Both the position numbers and the translations under genes were made by a program. From Hydrocarboniphaga daqingensis (lineage in GTDB: Bacteria > Pseudomonadota > Gammaproteobacteria > Nevskiales > Nevskiaceae), in contig NZ_FQWZ01000004.1 in NCBI RefSeq assembly GCF_900129825.1, forward strand, positions 154,333 to 218,332: a stretch of DNA of 64,000 nt, given 5' to 3'. Shown here piece by piece: positions 53,982 through 63,692 of the stretch. Under the pieces are notes generated by a model. The model ran no database searches and was not told the origin of the DNA. It saw only the letters and a list, made by a program, of their open reading frames with translations. Within the stretch, counting starts at the first letter, position 1, and each line of letters starts with the position of its first letter.

Positions 53982-56516
53982 CTAGAGCCAGATCATCAAG
54001 CCCATTTCGAACCGGTGCGCTTGCGCCCGGTGATGCGGATACGCGCGGATCTGATAGTGCTGCAAACCGCATAGCGGCTCGACGTCGGCCCGCCAGCGAC
54101 CGTCGTCGACGGCCAGCGTGACGACCTGCTGCACAACGAACTGGTTGTGGGCGTCGAGGCGGCCGACTCGGCATTCGACGACCAGATCGCGTGCGTCCAG
54201 GCCATTGAGTTCCACGTCGACGAGCAAGCGCAGACGTTCACCGGCGGCGACGACGGACGATGGGGTCTGCGCCAAGCGCATCGACACGCCCGGCCAGGCT
54301 TGTCGCACCCGCTGCTTCCACGCGGCCAGCTCGCGCGCCTGCGCCGCATCGTCGGCGTCGAGGCGCCGCGCGGCCGCCGATGCCGGCGCGTAGTAGCCGC
54401 GAACGTAGTCCATCACCTGCCGCGACGAGTTGAAGCGCGGGATCAAACTCTTCATCGAATTGCGCGACAGACGCAGCCATTCGGCGGAATAGCCATCGCC
54501 GTCAGCTCCGTAATAGCGCGGCACGACCTCGCGTTCGAGCAGGTCGAGCAACTGCCGCGCTTCTTCGGCATCGCGGATGTTGGGGTCGAGTACCGGCACG
54601 ATCGCAAACCCGTTCTGCTGCGGCTCGGGCTGATAGCCCTCGGCCCACCAGCCGTCCATCACCGACACGTTGACGACGCCGTTGATACCCGCCTTCTCAC
54701 CCGAGGTGCCGCTGGCCTCCATCGGATATTCGGGGTTGTTGAGCCACACGTCGCAGCCCTGCACGAGGTTGCGTGCCAGCAGCATGTCGTAGCCTTCGAC
54801 CATGAACAGACGGCCGATGAACTCCGGCCGCAGCGACATCTCATGCAGCTGCCGTATCAAGTCCTGCCCCGGCTGGTCCTTGGGGTGCGCCTTGCCGGCA
54901 AAGATCAGGATCGCCGGTCGCTGCGCGTCGTTCAGCAGTCGTGACAAACGCGCCGGGTCGCGCAGGATCAGCGTCGCGCGCTTGTAGGTCGCAAAGCGCC
55001 GCGCAAAGCCGAGCACCAGCGTGCGCGTATCGTGGGTGCGGAGGTGCTGCGTCGCTTGCGCGATCAGCGCCTCGGGCAGCTCGTTGCGGCGGTGCTGGCG
55101 CTCGATCCGTTCGACGATGTCGATCAGCAGATCGCGCTTGAGCTGGCGCCGTACCGCGCGGAAGCGATGGTCGGGAATCTCGTCGATGCGCTGCCAGTAG
55201 TCGATGTCGAGCAGCTGGTTGCGCCAGCCGCGCAGCGAGTCGTGAAACAGCTGGGTCCACGCACGGGCGATGAACGTGTGCAGATGCACGCCGTTGGTGA
55301 CCGAGCCGATCGGATTTTCAGCTGGCGTGATCTGCGGCCACAAGCTGCGCTCCATTGTCGATGCCACACCGCCGTGGATCTTCGATACGCCGTTGTGATG
55401 GCGCGAGCCGCGCAGCGCCAGTGCGGTCATGTTGAAGCGCGTCTCGCCGTGGCCATCGGCGCCGAGCGCCAGCACGCGGGCTTCGTCGGCGCCGTAGTGG
55501 GGCAGTAGTTGCTGGAAGAACCACTGCACTTGCGCGTGGTGGAAGATGTCGTGGCCGGCCGGTACCGGCGTGTGCGTCGTGAATACGGTACCTGCGGCAA
55601 CGTTCTCGAGCGCGCTGTCGAAGTCCAGGCCGCGCGCGACTTGCTCGCGCACGCGCTCCAGAATCAGAAACGCTGCATGGCCTTCGTTGATGTGCCAGGC
55701 ACTTGGCGCGACGCCAAGCGCACGCAGCGCGCGCACGCCGCCGACGCCGAGCACGATCTCCTGCTGAATCCGCGTGTCGGTGTTGCCGCCGTACAGTTGG
55801 AAGGTGATCGAGCGGTCCGCCTCGCTGTTGTCGGGCAGATCGGAGTCGAGCAGATACAGCGGAATGTGGCCGATGTCGGCCTGCCAGATGCGCAGCTGGA
55901 CGATGCGATCGGCGATCGGCACCGCCACGCGCAGTTCGTTACCGGTGGCATCGCGCGCGAGCCGGATCGGCAGTTCGTCGAAGTTCGCCGTCTGCGGCGT
56001 CGCCACCTGGCGGCCGACGCCGTCGATGGTCTGGATGAAATAGCCTTCGCGATATAACAAGCCGACCGCAACGAACGGCAGGCCCAGGTCGCTGGCGGCC
56101 TTGCAATGGTCGCCGGCCAGAATGCCGAGGCCGCCTGAATAAATCGGCAGCGATTCGTGCAGACCGAACTCGGCGCAGAAGTACGCAATCAAATCCTGGC
56201 CCGGCTGCAAGTGCGCCAGCACGGCGGGCTTGGCATCGGCGGCCAGATACGAATCGTAGGCAGCCAGCGCGCCGTGATAGTCCTGCAGAAAGTCGTCGTC
56301 GTCGGCCGCGGCTTCAAGCACCGCCTGCGACACGCGGCGCAGGAACAACTTGGGATTGTTGCCGCAAGCACGCCACAGATCTTTGTCGAGGCGCCAGAAC
56401 ACACCGCGAATGTCGCGGTCCCAGCTGTACATCAGGTTCGATGCCAGATCGCTGAGGCGGCTCAGCGCGGGCGGAATCTGCGGGCGGAGTTCAAGACGGA
56501 ATAGCGTGCCGGGCAT
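53982..56516 (-). CDS. glgP: Alpha-glucan (glycogen) phosphorylase, DUF3417-bearing type
   Basis: An 844-residue PLP enzyme that phosphorolyses glycogen to glucose-1-phosphate. It has an N-terminal DUF3417-like segment (IPPALSRLSDLASNLMYSWDRDIRGVFWRLD), the core AYFCAEFGLHESLPIYSGGLGILAGDH, and the PLP-lysine region EASGTSGEKAGINGV near residue 608. The C-terminal 130 residues form a beta-rich extension. ATG 56516 is chosen because AGGAG lies 8 nt upstream; a GTG at 56555 would add 13 residues. Confidence 0.95.
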   Translation of the reverse strand: MPGTLFRLELRPQIPPALSRLSDLASNLMYSWDRDIRGVFWRLDKDLWRACGNNPKLFLRRVSQAVLEAAADDDDFLQDYHGALAAYDSYLAADAKPAVLAHLQPGQDLIAYFCAEFGLHESLPIYSGGLGILAGDHCKAASDLGLPFVAVGLLYREGYFIQTIDGVGRQVATPQTANFDELPIRLARDATGNELRVAVPIADRIVQLRIWQADIGHIPLYLLDSDLPDNSEADRSITFQLYGGNTDTRIQQEIVLGVGGVRALRALGVAPSAWHINEGHAAFLILERVREQVARGLDFDSALENVAAGTVFTTHTPVPAGHDIFHHAQVQWFFQQLLPHYGADEARVLALGADGHGETRFNMTALALRGSRHHNGVSKIHGGVASTMERSLWPQITPAENPIGSVTNGVHLHTFIARAWTQLFHDSLRGWRNQLLDIDYWQRIDEIPDHRFRAVRRQLKRDLLIDIVERIERQHRRNELPEALIAQATQHLRTHDTRTLVLGFARRFATYKRATLILRDPARLSRLLNDAQRPAILIFAGKAHPKDQPGQDLIRQLHEMSLRPEFIGRLFMVEGYDMLLARNLVQGCDVWLNNPEYPMEASGTSGEKAGINGVVNVSVMDGWWAEGYQPEPQQNGFAIVPVLDPNIRDAEEARQLLDLLEREVVPRYYGADGDGYSAEWLRLSRNSMKSLIPRFNSSRQVMDYVRGYYAPASAAARRLDADDAAQARELAAWKQRVRQAWPGVSMRLAQTPSSVVAAGERLRLLVDVELNGLDARDLVVECRVGRLDAHNQFVVQQVVTLAVDDGRWRADVEPLCGLQHYQIRAYPHHRAQAHRFEMGLMIWL

Positions 56517-56674
56517 CGCAGCGGCTCCTGATCGTGGCCTTGTCGTGATCGCCACAGACTAGCCCAAACCACGCCACGCCGACGCGGGCACGCCCGCGTT
56601 GATGCGCTGATGTCCAAACATCGGTGCTTCGCACGCGGCGCAGGCCGCGTCGCCTGCGGCGTGCTGGCTTGCGG

Positions 56675-58843
56675 CTAGCCGTGCTGCTCGATGCTCCAGC
56701 TGCGATGAGCCGGCGGCGGTCGCTTGAAGTCTTCGTCCAGCGTCTGGTTGGTGATGTCCTGCACCTTGAACTCGGCGATCAGCGCCTCGTCGAGCTTGAA
56801 GCGGCGACGGTTGGTTGAAAAGTACAGCCGGCCGCCGGGCGCCAGCAGGGCCATCGCATTGCGGATCATCTCGGCGTGGTCGGCTTGCGTATCGAGCACG
56901 CCTTCCATCTTCTTGCTGTTGGAGAACGTCGGCGGGTCGCAGAAGATCAGGTCATAGCGCGGCGCGCGGGCGTCGGCGGCCTGGGCGGCAAGCCAGGCCA
57001 TTGCATCGGCGCGGATCAACTGATGCGTATTCCAAGGACCGCGCGTGTCGACGCCGTTGAGCAGCAAATTGCGGTCGGCCCAGTCGAGATAGGTCTTCGA
57101 CAAATCGACCGATGTGGTGTGCGACGCGCCGCCGACGGCCGCATGCACGGTGGCACTGCCGGTGTAGCAGAACAGGTTCAGGAAGCGCTTGTCGGCGGCT
57201 TCTTTCTGGATGCGCAGCCGCATCGGCCGGTGGTCGAGAAACAGACCGGTGTCGAGGTAGTCGTCGAAGTTGACCCACAGCTTGCAGCCGTGTTCGACCA
57301 CGGTCAGAAACTCGCGGCTCTCGTCCTGCTTCTGATACTGGCTGGTGCCTTTCTGGCTCTTGCGCAGGCGGTAGTGGATGCGCGCGGCCGGCACGTCGAG
57401 GATCGCCTGCAGCTGCGCCAGCGCTTCGCGCAAACGGCGCTCGGCCTTTTGCGGGTCGATCGTGTCGGGCGCCGCGTATTCCTGCACATGCACTTGCAGA
57501 TCGGGCGTCTGATACAGATCGATCGCCAGTGCGTAGTCGGGCAGGTCGGCGTCGTAGACGCGGTAATTCAAGATGCCGCCGCGCTTGGCCCATTTGCCCA
57601 AGTGCTTGAGGTTTTTGCGCAGCCGGTTGGCAAAGTCTTCGCCGCCACTGGGTGCCAGTGGCTCGGCGCGTTGGCCGTCGGCCTGGGGCTCGCGCGCCGC
57701 AATCTCGAAGCGCAGCAGCTTGCATTCGATCGCGCCGTTGAACAGCGAGTGCATCGTGCTGGCGCGCAAGCCCAAGCGCGGGCTCAGGTCGGGGCGGCTG
57801 GTGAACACCACCGCGCGCCAGCCGGCGAAGTGCTGCTTGAGCGTGGCGCCGAACAGCGAATACAGCTTGATGATGTCGCTCTCGGCGCCAAGGCGCTCGC
57901 CATACGGCGGATTGGTCGCCAGCAAGCCGCTGGTGGCCGGCGCGCGGGCTTCGAGCGCGTCGCGCTGTTCAAAGCGCAGATGGCCGAGCAGGCCGGCGCG
58001 CTCGGCGTTCAGATGCGCGTAGCGCAGCACGCCTTCGTCGACGTCGCCGCCGATCAAGACCGGCATCCGCGCCAGGCCAGCTGATTTGCGGCCCGAGGCT
58101 TCGGCGCGGATCGACTGCCACAGTGCCGCGTCGTGGCCGGCCCAGGCTTCGAAGCCGAAGCGGGCGCGCTTCAAGCCCGGCGCGATGTCGGCGGCGATCA
58201 TCGCCGCTTCGATCACCAGCGTGCCCGAGCCGCACATCGGGTCGACGAACGCGCCGCCGGCCGCGGCGATCTCGGCCCAGCCGGCGCGCACCAGAATCGC
58301 AGCGGCGAGGTTTTCCTTCAGCGGCGCTTCGCCGGCACCGACGCGGTAGCCGCGCTTGTGCAGGCTGTCGCCGGATAGGTCCAGGCTCAGCGTCGCCTGG
58401 GCGCGTTCCAGATGCAGGTGGATGCGCAAGTCGGGCGCGTCCAGGTCGACATTGGGCCGCTCGCCGTGGCGCTCGCGAAAGCGGTCGGCGATCGCGTCTT
58501 TGACCTTGAGCCCCGCGTAATGCGTGTGGGTCACGGCGGGGGAATGGCCGGCCACTTCGATGGCGAAGGTCTTGTCGAGCCCGAACAGTGACGGCCAGTC
58601 GATCGCCTTGGCGCCGGCATATAGCGCGTCGGCGTCGGCCAGCGGGAAGGTGTTCAGCGGCATCAGGATGCGATTGGCCAGTCGCGTCCACAGGCAGGCG
58701 CGGTAGGCGGCGTTCAAGTCGCCGGCAAAGGCGATGCCGCCCTTGCGCTCGCGGGTCTCAGAGGCGCCGAGCGCGGTCAATTCGGCCGCCAACAGCGGCT
58801 CGACACCACGCGGGCAGGTGGCAAATAGGGTCAGAAGGCTCAT
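56675..58843 (-). CDS. rlmL: Bifunctional 23S rRNA methyltransferase RlmKL
   Basis: A 722-residue fusion making m2G2445 and m7G2069. It has an N-terminal ferredoxin-like/THUMP region (about 1-160), an RlmL methylase with DPMCGSGT (201-208) and NPPYGERLG (about 317), and a C-terminal RlmK methylase with LFCYTGSATVHAA and CDPPTFSNSK. The fused form is a gammaproteobacterial hallmark and supports that placement. It is divergent from yajC. Confidence 0.96.
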   Translation of the reverse strand: MSLLTLFATCPRGVEPLLAAELTALGASETRERKGGIAFAGDLNAAYRACLWTRLANRILMPLNTFPLADADALYAGAKAIDWPSLFGLDKTFAIEVAGHSPAVTHTHYAGLKVKDAIADRFRERHGERPNVDLDAPDLRIHLHLERAQATLSLDLSGDSLHKRGYRVGAGEAPLKENLAAAILVRAGWAEIAAAGGAFVDPMCGSGTLVIEAAMIAADIAPGLKRARFGFEAWAGHDAALWQSIRAEASGRKSAGLARMPVLIGGDVDEGVLRYAHLNAERAGLLGHLRFEQRDALEARAPATSGLLATNPPYGERLGAESDIIKLYSLFGATLKQHFAGWRAVVFTSRPDLSPRLGLRASTMHSLFNGAIECKLLRFEIAAREPQADGQRAEPLAPSGGEDFANRLRKNLKHLGKWAKRGGILNYRVYDADLPDYALAIDLYQTPDLQVHVQEYAAPDTIDPQKAERRLREALAQLQAILDVPAARIHYRLRKSQKGTSQYQKQDESREFLTVVEHGCKLWVNFDDYLDTGLFLDHRPMRLRIQKEAADKRFLNLFCYTGSATVHAAVGGASHTTSVDLSKTYLDWADRNLLLNGVDTRGPWNTHQLIRADAMAWLAAQAADARAPRYDLIFCDPPTFSNSKKMEGVLDTQADHAEMIRNAMALLAPGGRLYFSTNRRRFKLDEALIAEFKVQDITNQTLDEDFKRPPPAHRSWSIEQHG

Positions 58844-58996
58844 GTCCCTATGATCGCATGCGGCCTTGCATCGCTGCGCCACGGCCCCATGACCTTGGCA
58901 CGGCGTCAGCCTGCCAGCCCCGGCGGCCCGAACAGATGGCATAATCCGCCGCTCATTTTTTGGCCCCCCAGGCCTTTGTTTCTTATTAGGGAAATC

Positions 58997-59332
58997 ATGC
59001 TCGACTTCATCTTCAGCCCTGCTTTTGCGCAGGCTGCCGCTCCGGCAACCCCACCCAATGCCCTGGTGCAGTTCGCGCCGCTGGTCGTGCTGTTCGTGCT
59101 GTTCTACTTCCTGCTGATCCGCCCGCAGATGAAGCGCAGCAAGGAACAGCGCCAGATGATCGAGAAAATCGCCAAGGGTGACGAGCTGGTGCTGGCCGGC
59201 GGCCTGGCCGGCAAGGTGGTCAACATCGGCGAGCTGTACCTGACGGTCGAAGTCGCCGACGGCGTCAACGTCAAGGTGCAGAAGTCCGCCGTCACCAGCG
59301 TGCTGCCCAAGGGCACGCTCAAAACCCTGTAA
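58997..59332 (+). CDS. yajC: Sec translocon accessory protein YajC
   Basis: A 111-residue protein with one membrane helix (LVVLFVLFYFLLIRPQMKR) followed by the conserved GDELVLAGGLAGKVVNIGE fold. It associates with SecDF. ATG 58997 follows AGGGAAA. A CATAAT box at 58940-58945 resembles a -10 element, but I see no matching -35. First gene of yajC-secD-secF. Confidence 0.95.
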   Translation: MLDFIFSPAFAQAAAPATPPNALVQFAPLVVLFVLFYFLLIRPQMKRSKEQRQMIEKIAKGDELVLAGGLAGKVVNIGELYLTVEVADGVNVKVQKSAVTSVLPKGTLKTL

Positions 59333-59350
59333 TCAGCGTCGCCGTCGATC

Positions 59351-59390
59351 ATCGCCAGCGTTTGCGTGCCCGGCACGCGGCGCTGGCGAT
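59351..59390. repeat. Long hairpin between yajC and secD
   Basis: ATCGCCAGCG pairs perfectly with CGCTGGCGAT. Inside, GCGTGC pairs with GCACGC around a 3-nt loop; TTT and GG form the internal loop. No U-tract follows, so it is not an intrinsic terminator. It ends about 10 nt before the secD ribosome site and could affect mRNA stability or translation. Confidence 0.6.
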
Positions 59391-59409
59391 CGGCTATCTG
59401 GAGTAGCGC

Positions 59410-61272
59410 ATGCGTCCCTACGCATCCTGGAAGTACATCGCCCTGCTGATCGTCACCATTTTCAGCGCGCTCTATGCTGCGCCGAATTTGTACGGTCAGG
59501 ACCCCGCCGTGCAGATTTCGCTGGAATCCGGCGAAGCCTTGCCTGACAGCTTCGGTGAGCGCATCGCCACTGCGCTGCAGGCGCCGGGCATCACGCCGAC
59601 GTCGAGCCGCCGCGAAGGCACGCACTGGGTGGTGCGCTTCGACAGCACCGACACGCAGCTGAAGGCTAACGACGATATCAAGCGCGAACTCGGCAACCGC
59701 TACGTCGTCGCACTGTTCCAGGCGTCGAAGACGCCAGCCTGGCTGGCATCGATGGGCGCCAAGCCGATGGCGCTGGGCTTGGACCTGCGCGGCGGCGTGC
59801 ACTTCTTGCTCGAAGTCGACGTCGACACCGTGCGCAAAAAGGCGATCGAAAACTACGTCAGCGAGCTGCCAGCAACGCTGCGCAAGGAAGGCATCCGTTA
59901 CACCGGCCGCCGTCAGAACGGTGACGCCGTCGTGCTGGAATTTGCCGACGAAGCCAAGCTCGACGCCGCGCGCCGTTTCATCGCCAAGGAATACCGCGAG
60001 CTGGCGCTTCAGAACGCACCGGGCCAGCCGCTGGTGCTGGAAGCGCGCATCACGGACGTCGAAGCCAAGCGCATCCAGGACTTTGCCGTCCAGCAGAACC
60101 TGATCACGCTGCGTAATCGCGTGAACCAGCTCGGCGTGGCCGAGCCGGTCGTGCAGAAGCAGGGCGCCAACCGCATCCTGGTGCAGTTGCCGGGCGTGCA
60201 GGACACCACGCGCGTCAAGGAGCTGCTGGGCGCGACGGCAACGCTGGAATATCGCGCCGTAGTGCAGGACGCCGACGCCGGCAGTGCAGCGGCCACCGGC
60301 ATCGTGCCGCCGGGCACCGAGCTGTTCTACACGCGTGAAGGTCACATTCCGTATCTGCTGAACAAGGACATCATCGCCAGCGGATCGCAGTTGGTGAACG
60401 CGCAGCCCGGCATCGACCAGCAGAGCGGCACGCCGATGGTCAGCGTCACGCTCGACGGGCAGGGCGCCAAGCGCATGTTCGACTTCACCAGCAAGAACGT
60501 CGGCAAGCCGATGGCCGTGCTGTTCCGCGAACGCCAGGTCGTCACCACGTACAACGCCAAGGGCGAGCCGATGCGCGAGCATCGCGACATCGACCAGATC
60601 ATCAGCGTCGCCAGCATCCGCGGCGTGTTCGGCAAGAACTTCCAGACCACGGGCCTGGGCAGCAAGGAATCGCAGGACCTGGCGCTGCAGCTGAAGGCTG
60701 GTGCGCTGGCGGCGCCGGTCGACATCGTCGAAGAACGCACCGTCGGCCCGAGCCTGGGTGCCGACAACATCCGCCAGGGCTTTCAGGCCGCGGCGCTGGG
60801 CCTGGCGCTGGTGGCGCTGTTCATGATCGTCTACTACCGCGTGTTCGGTATCTTCGCGATCCTCGCGCTAGCGCTGAACCTGCTGCTGCTGATCACCGGC
60901 CTGTCGCTGCTGCAAGCGACGCTGACAATGCCGGGCATTGCCGGCCTGGTGCTGACGATGGGTATTGCCGTCGACGCCAACGTGCTGATCTACGAGCGTA
61001 TCCGTGAAGAACTGCGCGGCGGCATGAGCCCGGCCAAGGCGATCGAGGCCGGCTACGACCGCGCCTTCTTGACCATCGCCGACGCCAACGTGACGACGCT
61101 GATCGCGGGCATCGTGCTGATCGCCGTCGGCGCCGGCCCGGTGCGCGGCTTCGCCGTCGTGCTGGCACTGGGCATCGTGGCATCGCAGTTCACGGCGATC
61201 GTCGGCTCGCGCGCACTGGCGCACTTGGTGTTCGGTCGCCGCGCGCGGATGACCGACCTGCCGATCTGGTAA
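59410..61272 (+). CDS. secD: Protein translocase subunit SecD
   Basis: A 620-residue proton-driven export factor. It has an N-terminal helix, a large periplasmic domain (LGLDLRGGVHFLLEVD near 116-131), then five helices with the GLALVALFMIVYYRVFG and GIAVDANVLIYERIREE signatures. The start has GGAG at 6 nt. Followed by secF after 27 nt. Confidence 0.97.
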   Translation: MRPYASWKYIALLIVTIFSALYAAPNLYGQDPAVQISLESGEALPDSFGERIATALQAPGITPTSSRREGTHWVVRFDSTDTQLKANDDIKRELGNRYVVALFQASKTPAWLASMGAKPMALGLDLRGGVHFLLEVDVDTVRKKAIENYVSELPATLRKEGIRYTGRRQNGDAVVLEFADEAKLDAARRFIAKEYRELALQNAPGQPLVLEARITDVEAKRIQDFAVQQNLITLRNRVNQLGVAEPVVQKQGANRILVQLPGVQDTTRVKELLGATATLEYRAVVQDADAGSAAATGIVPPGTELFYTREGHIPYLLNKDIIASGSQLVNAQPGIDQQSGTPMVSVTLDGQGAKRMFDFTSKNVGKPMAVLFRERQVVTTYNAKGEPMREHRDIDQIISVASIRGVFGKNFQTTGLGSKESQDLALQLKAGALAAPVDIVEERTVGPSLGADNIRQGFQAAALGLALVALFMIVYYRVFGIFAILALALNLLLLITGLSLLQATLTMPGIAGLVLTMGIAVDANVLIYERIREELRGGMSPAKAIEAGYDRAFLTIADANVTTLIAGIVLIAVGAGPVRGFAVVLALGIVASQFTAIVGSRALAHLVFGRRARMTDLPIW

Positions 61273-61299
61273 TCACGGAACGACGACGAGACACAAGCG

Positions 61300-62229
61300 A
61301 TGAAATTCTTTGACCGCGTTCCCAAAATCGACTTCATGGCCCAGCGCAAGACGGGCTTGTGGGTGTCGTCACTGCTGACCATCGGCGTGGTGCTGCTGCT
61401 GGCGTTCCGGGGCCTGAACTTCGGCATCGACTTCACCGGCGGCGTGCTGGTGGAAGTCAGCTATCCGCAGACCGTCGAGCTGGAAGACGTGCGCCAGCGG
61501 CTGGCCAAGGCCGGCTACGAGCGCAACACCGTGCAGTTTTTCGGCACCAGCCAGGATGTGCTGATCCGCCTGCCGCCGGCTGAGGAAACCAGCTCGGCCA
61601 AGGTCAGCTCCAACATTCTCGAAGCGCTGGGCGCCGCCGAGCAGAACATCCAGCTGCGACGTATCGACTTTGTCGGCCCGCAGGTCGGCGAGGAGCTGAC
61701 GGAGAAGGGCGCGCTGGCGCTGATCTTCGCGTTCATCGGCATCGCCGCGTACATCATGTTCCGCTTCGAGTGGAAGTTTTCGGTCGGCGCCGTTGCCGCG
61801 CTGATCCACGACGCGATGATGACGCTCGGCTTTCTGTCGGTGTTCTGGGTCGAGTTCGACCTGACCACGCTGGCTGCGATCCTCGCGTTGATCGGCTATT
61901 CGAACAACGAAACGGTCGTCATCTATGACCGTGTCCGCGAAAACCTGATCGCGCAGCGCCGCGCCAACATTTTCGAAGTGGTCAACCTGTCGATCAACCA
62001 GACGCTGCTGCGTTCGGTGATCACGCACTTGACCACGCTGCTGGTGCTGACCGCGTTGCTGTTGATGGGCGGCAGCAGCGTGCACAGCTTTGCCGTGGCG
62101 CTGATCTTCGGCGTCATCGTCGCCACCTACTCGTCGATCTACGTCTCGACCGGCTTGGCGATCCTGCTCGGCATCTCCCGCGAAGACCTGCTGCCGCCGC
62201 AAGACGAAGCGGTCGACGAACTGCCGTAG
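61300..62229 (+). CDS. secF: Protein translocase subunit SecF
   Basis: A 309-residue partner of SecD. It has helix 1, a short periplasmic domain (LNFGIDFTGGVLVEV), and five helices with IGYSNNETVVIYDRVREN. Length and order are standard. A 9-bp inverted repeat lies just after the stop. Confidence 0.97.
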   Translation: MKFFDRVPKIDFMAQRKTGLWVSSLLTIGVVLLLAFRGLNFGIDFTGGVLVEVSYPQTVELEDVRQRLAKAGYERNTVQFFGTSQDVLIRLPPAEETSSAKVSSNILEALGAAEQNIQLRRIDFVGPQVGEELTEKGALALIFAFIGIAAYIMFRFEWKFSVGAVAALIHDAMMTLGFLSVFWVEFDLTTLAAILALIGYSNNETVVIYDRVRENLIAQRRANIFEVVNLSINQTLLRSVITHLTTLLVLTALLLMGGSSVHSFAVALIFGVIVATYSSIYVSTGLAILLGISREDLLPPQDEAVDELP

Positions 62230-62557
62230 CCGCCAGGGCCTGACCGGGGAACGCAGCGCGGATCGATTCGGCGCTGCGTGGCTCCCGGCGCTTGATCGAC
62301 GTGCCCCTGCATGGCGGATCAGCAATGGCGCAACGGGGCAGTCGCCGCCTTCGGCTCATACCGTGCGCGGCGAAGCACGCCTTCGTGCTGCAGCGATGCG
62401 GGCCTGCGCGCAGTCCAAGGCGTCCGAGCGTGCGCCTCGACCGGCCTGGTATCTGCGACAAGCTGCGGAACGTCGCCTCGCGGTGCACGCGGCCTCATGG
62501 CCGCCATCGGGTGGTTCGCCCAGGCGCTAGACGCTCGCCGGTAACAACGACAGGACG
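62230..62557. other. Intergenic stretch of about 330 nt after secF
   Basis: No convincing gene. ACGCAGCGC (62251-62259) and GCGCTGCGT (62271-62279) form a perfect 9-bp stem with an 11-nt loop, 22 nt after the secF stop. There is no T-run, so termination would need Rho or be incomplete. A smaller AGCACG/CGTGCT stem lies near 62376. Confidence 0.55.
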
Positions 62558-62926
62558 TCAGTCCAGATCGGACGCTTCGTAGAGTGGCCGTATTTCGATC
62601 TCGCTCGGACCCGGCATCGGGTTGGGGCACTGCTGCGCCCAGAAGATCGCCTCGGCCATATCGTTGACTTCCCACAACCAGTAACCGGCGACCAGTTCGT
62701 TTGCCGGTGCAAACGGACCGTTGATCACCGTCCGCTCGGTGCCGTTAAACGCGATTCGCGCTCCATGGGACGAGGGCTTCAGCCCTACGGCATCAATCAA
62801 GACGTTGGCACGGCGTAGCGCGTCGTTGAACGTGCCCATCGCGTCGAGCATCGCCGCCGTCCATGCGTCGGGAACGAATCCTTTCTCACTGGCGGCAGTG
62901 GCTTTTACCAGCACGATAACGCGCAT
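62558..62926 (-). CDS. YCII-related (DGPF-like) domain protein
   Basis: A 122-residue protein. The DGPF-type block appears as NGPFAPANELVAGYWLWEV with NDMAEAIFWAQQCP, typical of the YciI-like alpha/beta barrel family often found beside ECF sigma factors; no sigma factor is in view. Function is unassigned. The ATG start is MRVIVLVKATAASE. Confidence 0.85.
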   Translation of the reverse strand: MRVIVLVKATAASEKGFVPDAWTAAMLDAMGTFNDALRRANVLIDAVGLKPSSHGARIAFNGTERTVINGPFAPANELVAGYWLWEVNDMAEAIFWAQQCPNPMPGPSEIEIRPLYEASDLD

Positions 62927-62988
62927 CGTCTTCTCGGCTATGTCGTACAGCGAGGGCCCGAATCTATCGAGACAGCTTGATCAGGAGC

Positions 62989-63339
62989 TTAGCCCTGAGC
63001 CTTCTTCACGAATTCTGACTTGAGCTTCATCGGACCAAAGCCATCGATCTTGCAGTCGATGTTGTGGTCTTCGTCGACAAGTCGAATGTTGCGCACCTTC
63101 GTACCCGCCTTGAGCGCTGAACTGGCGCCTTTGACCTTCAGGTCTTTGACGACGGTTACCGTATCGCCATCTTCCAGAACATTGCCGACTGCGTCTTTGT
63201 GGATCGTCTGCGCTTGCTCATCAGGCGTTGGCGGGTTGTCCAGCGACCACTCGTGCCCGCACTCCGGGCAAACCAAGAGCGCTCCATCCTGGTAAGTGAA
63301 TGCAGACGTGCAGGAAGGGCAACTCGGCAACTCAGTCAT
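62989..63339 (-). CDS. PhnA/YjdM-like zinc-ribbon protein
   Basis: A 116-residue protein. The zinc ribbon CPSC...CPEC uses Cys7, 10, 24 and 27, followed by the SH3-like domain [26 protein letters not shown]. The family is annotated from the phosphonate operon of E. coli, but its role is not settled. It lies 62 nt upstream of the YCII gene on the same strand. ATG 63339 is preferred over a TTG at 63360. Confidence 0.9.
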   Translation of the reverse strand: MTELPSCPSCTSAFTYQDGALLVCPECGHEWSLDNPPTPDEQAQTIHKDAVGNVLEDGDTVTVVKDLKVKGASSALKAGTKVRNIRLVDEDHNIDCKIDGFGPMKLKSEFVKKAQG

Positions 63340-63692
63340 AGAAGTAACTCGATGGGTCAATTAACACGCTTGGAAATCGCGAATGTTTCTTCGGGGCAAT
63401 GTTAGCGTGGCCTTGCCTGCCCGCCCTAATCACAACGGAAGCCGCCCCGCCGACGACCCATTGAGGAATCCATCGCCGTGATGGACTGCACGACGAGCAT
63501 CGCAGGATGAAAGGGATCGGGTTGCACGTGATGATCCCGATCATAGCCACGAGCGTAGGCGTAGCCCCACATGGCGGCGACGCGGTGGGTTATTCGTTGT
63601 GTGTGGCCCGGCTACTGTGTTCAGCTGCGGCCACGCCGGAGCACATCGGGATGGATCAGCATCGCTCGGCACCGCTGATCAGAGTCGGCTGC
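63340..63692. other. Intergenic stretch of about 350 nt
   Basis: Short open frames on both strands lack ribosome sites and domain signatures. Base composition is a little less GC-rich than its neighbours. I see no repeat, terminator or RNA gene. Confidence 0.5.

Noticed and set aside
58895-58945. yajC promoter with TTGGCA and CATAAT boxes
   Set aside because: The boxes are about 39 nt apart, far from the 16-18 nt needed; only the -10-like box is worth noting.
63340-63692. Two small open frames on opposite strands as genes
   Set aside because: No ribosome sites, no recognisable domain, atypical composition.
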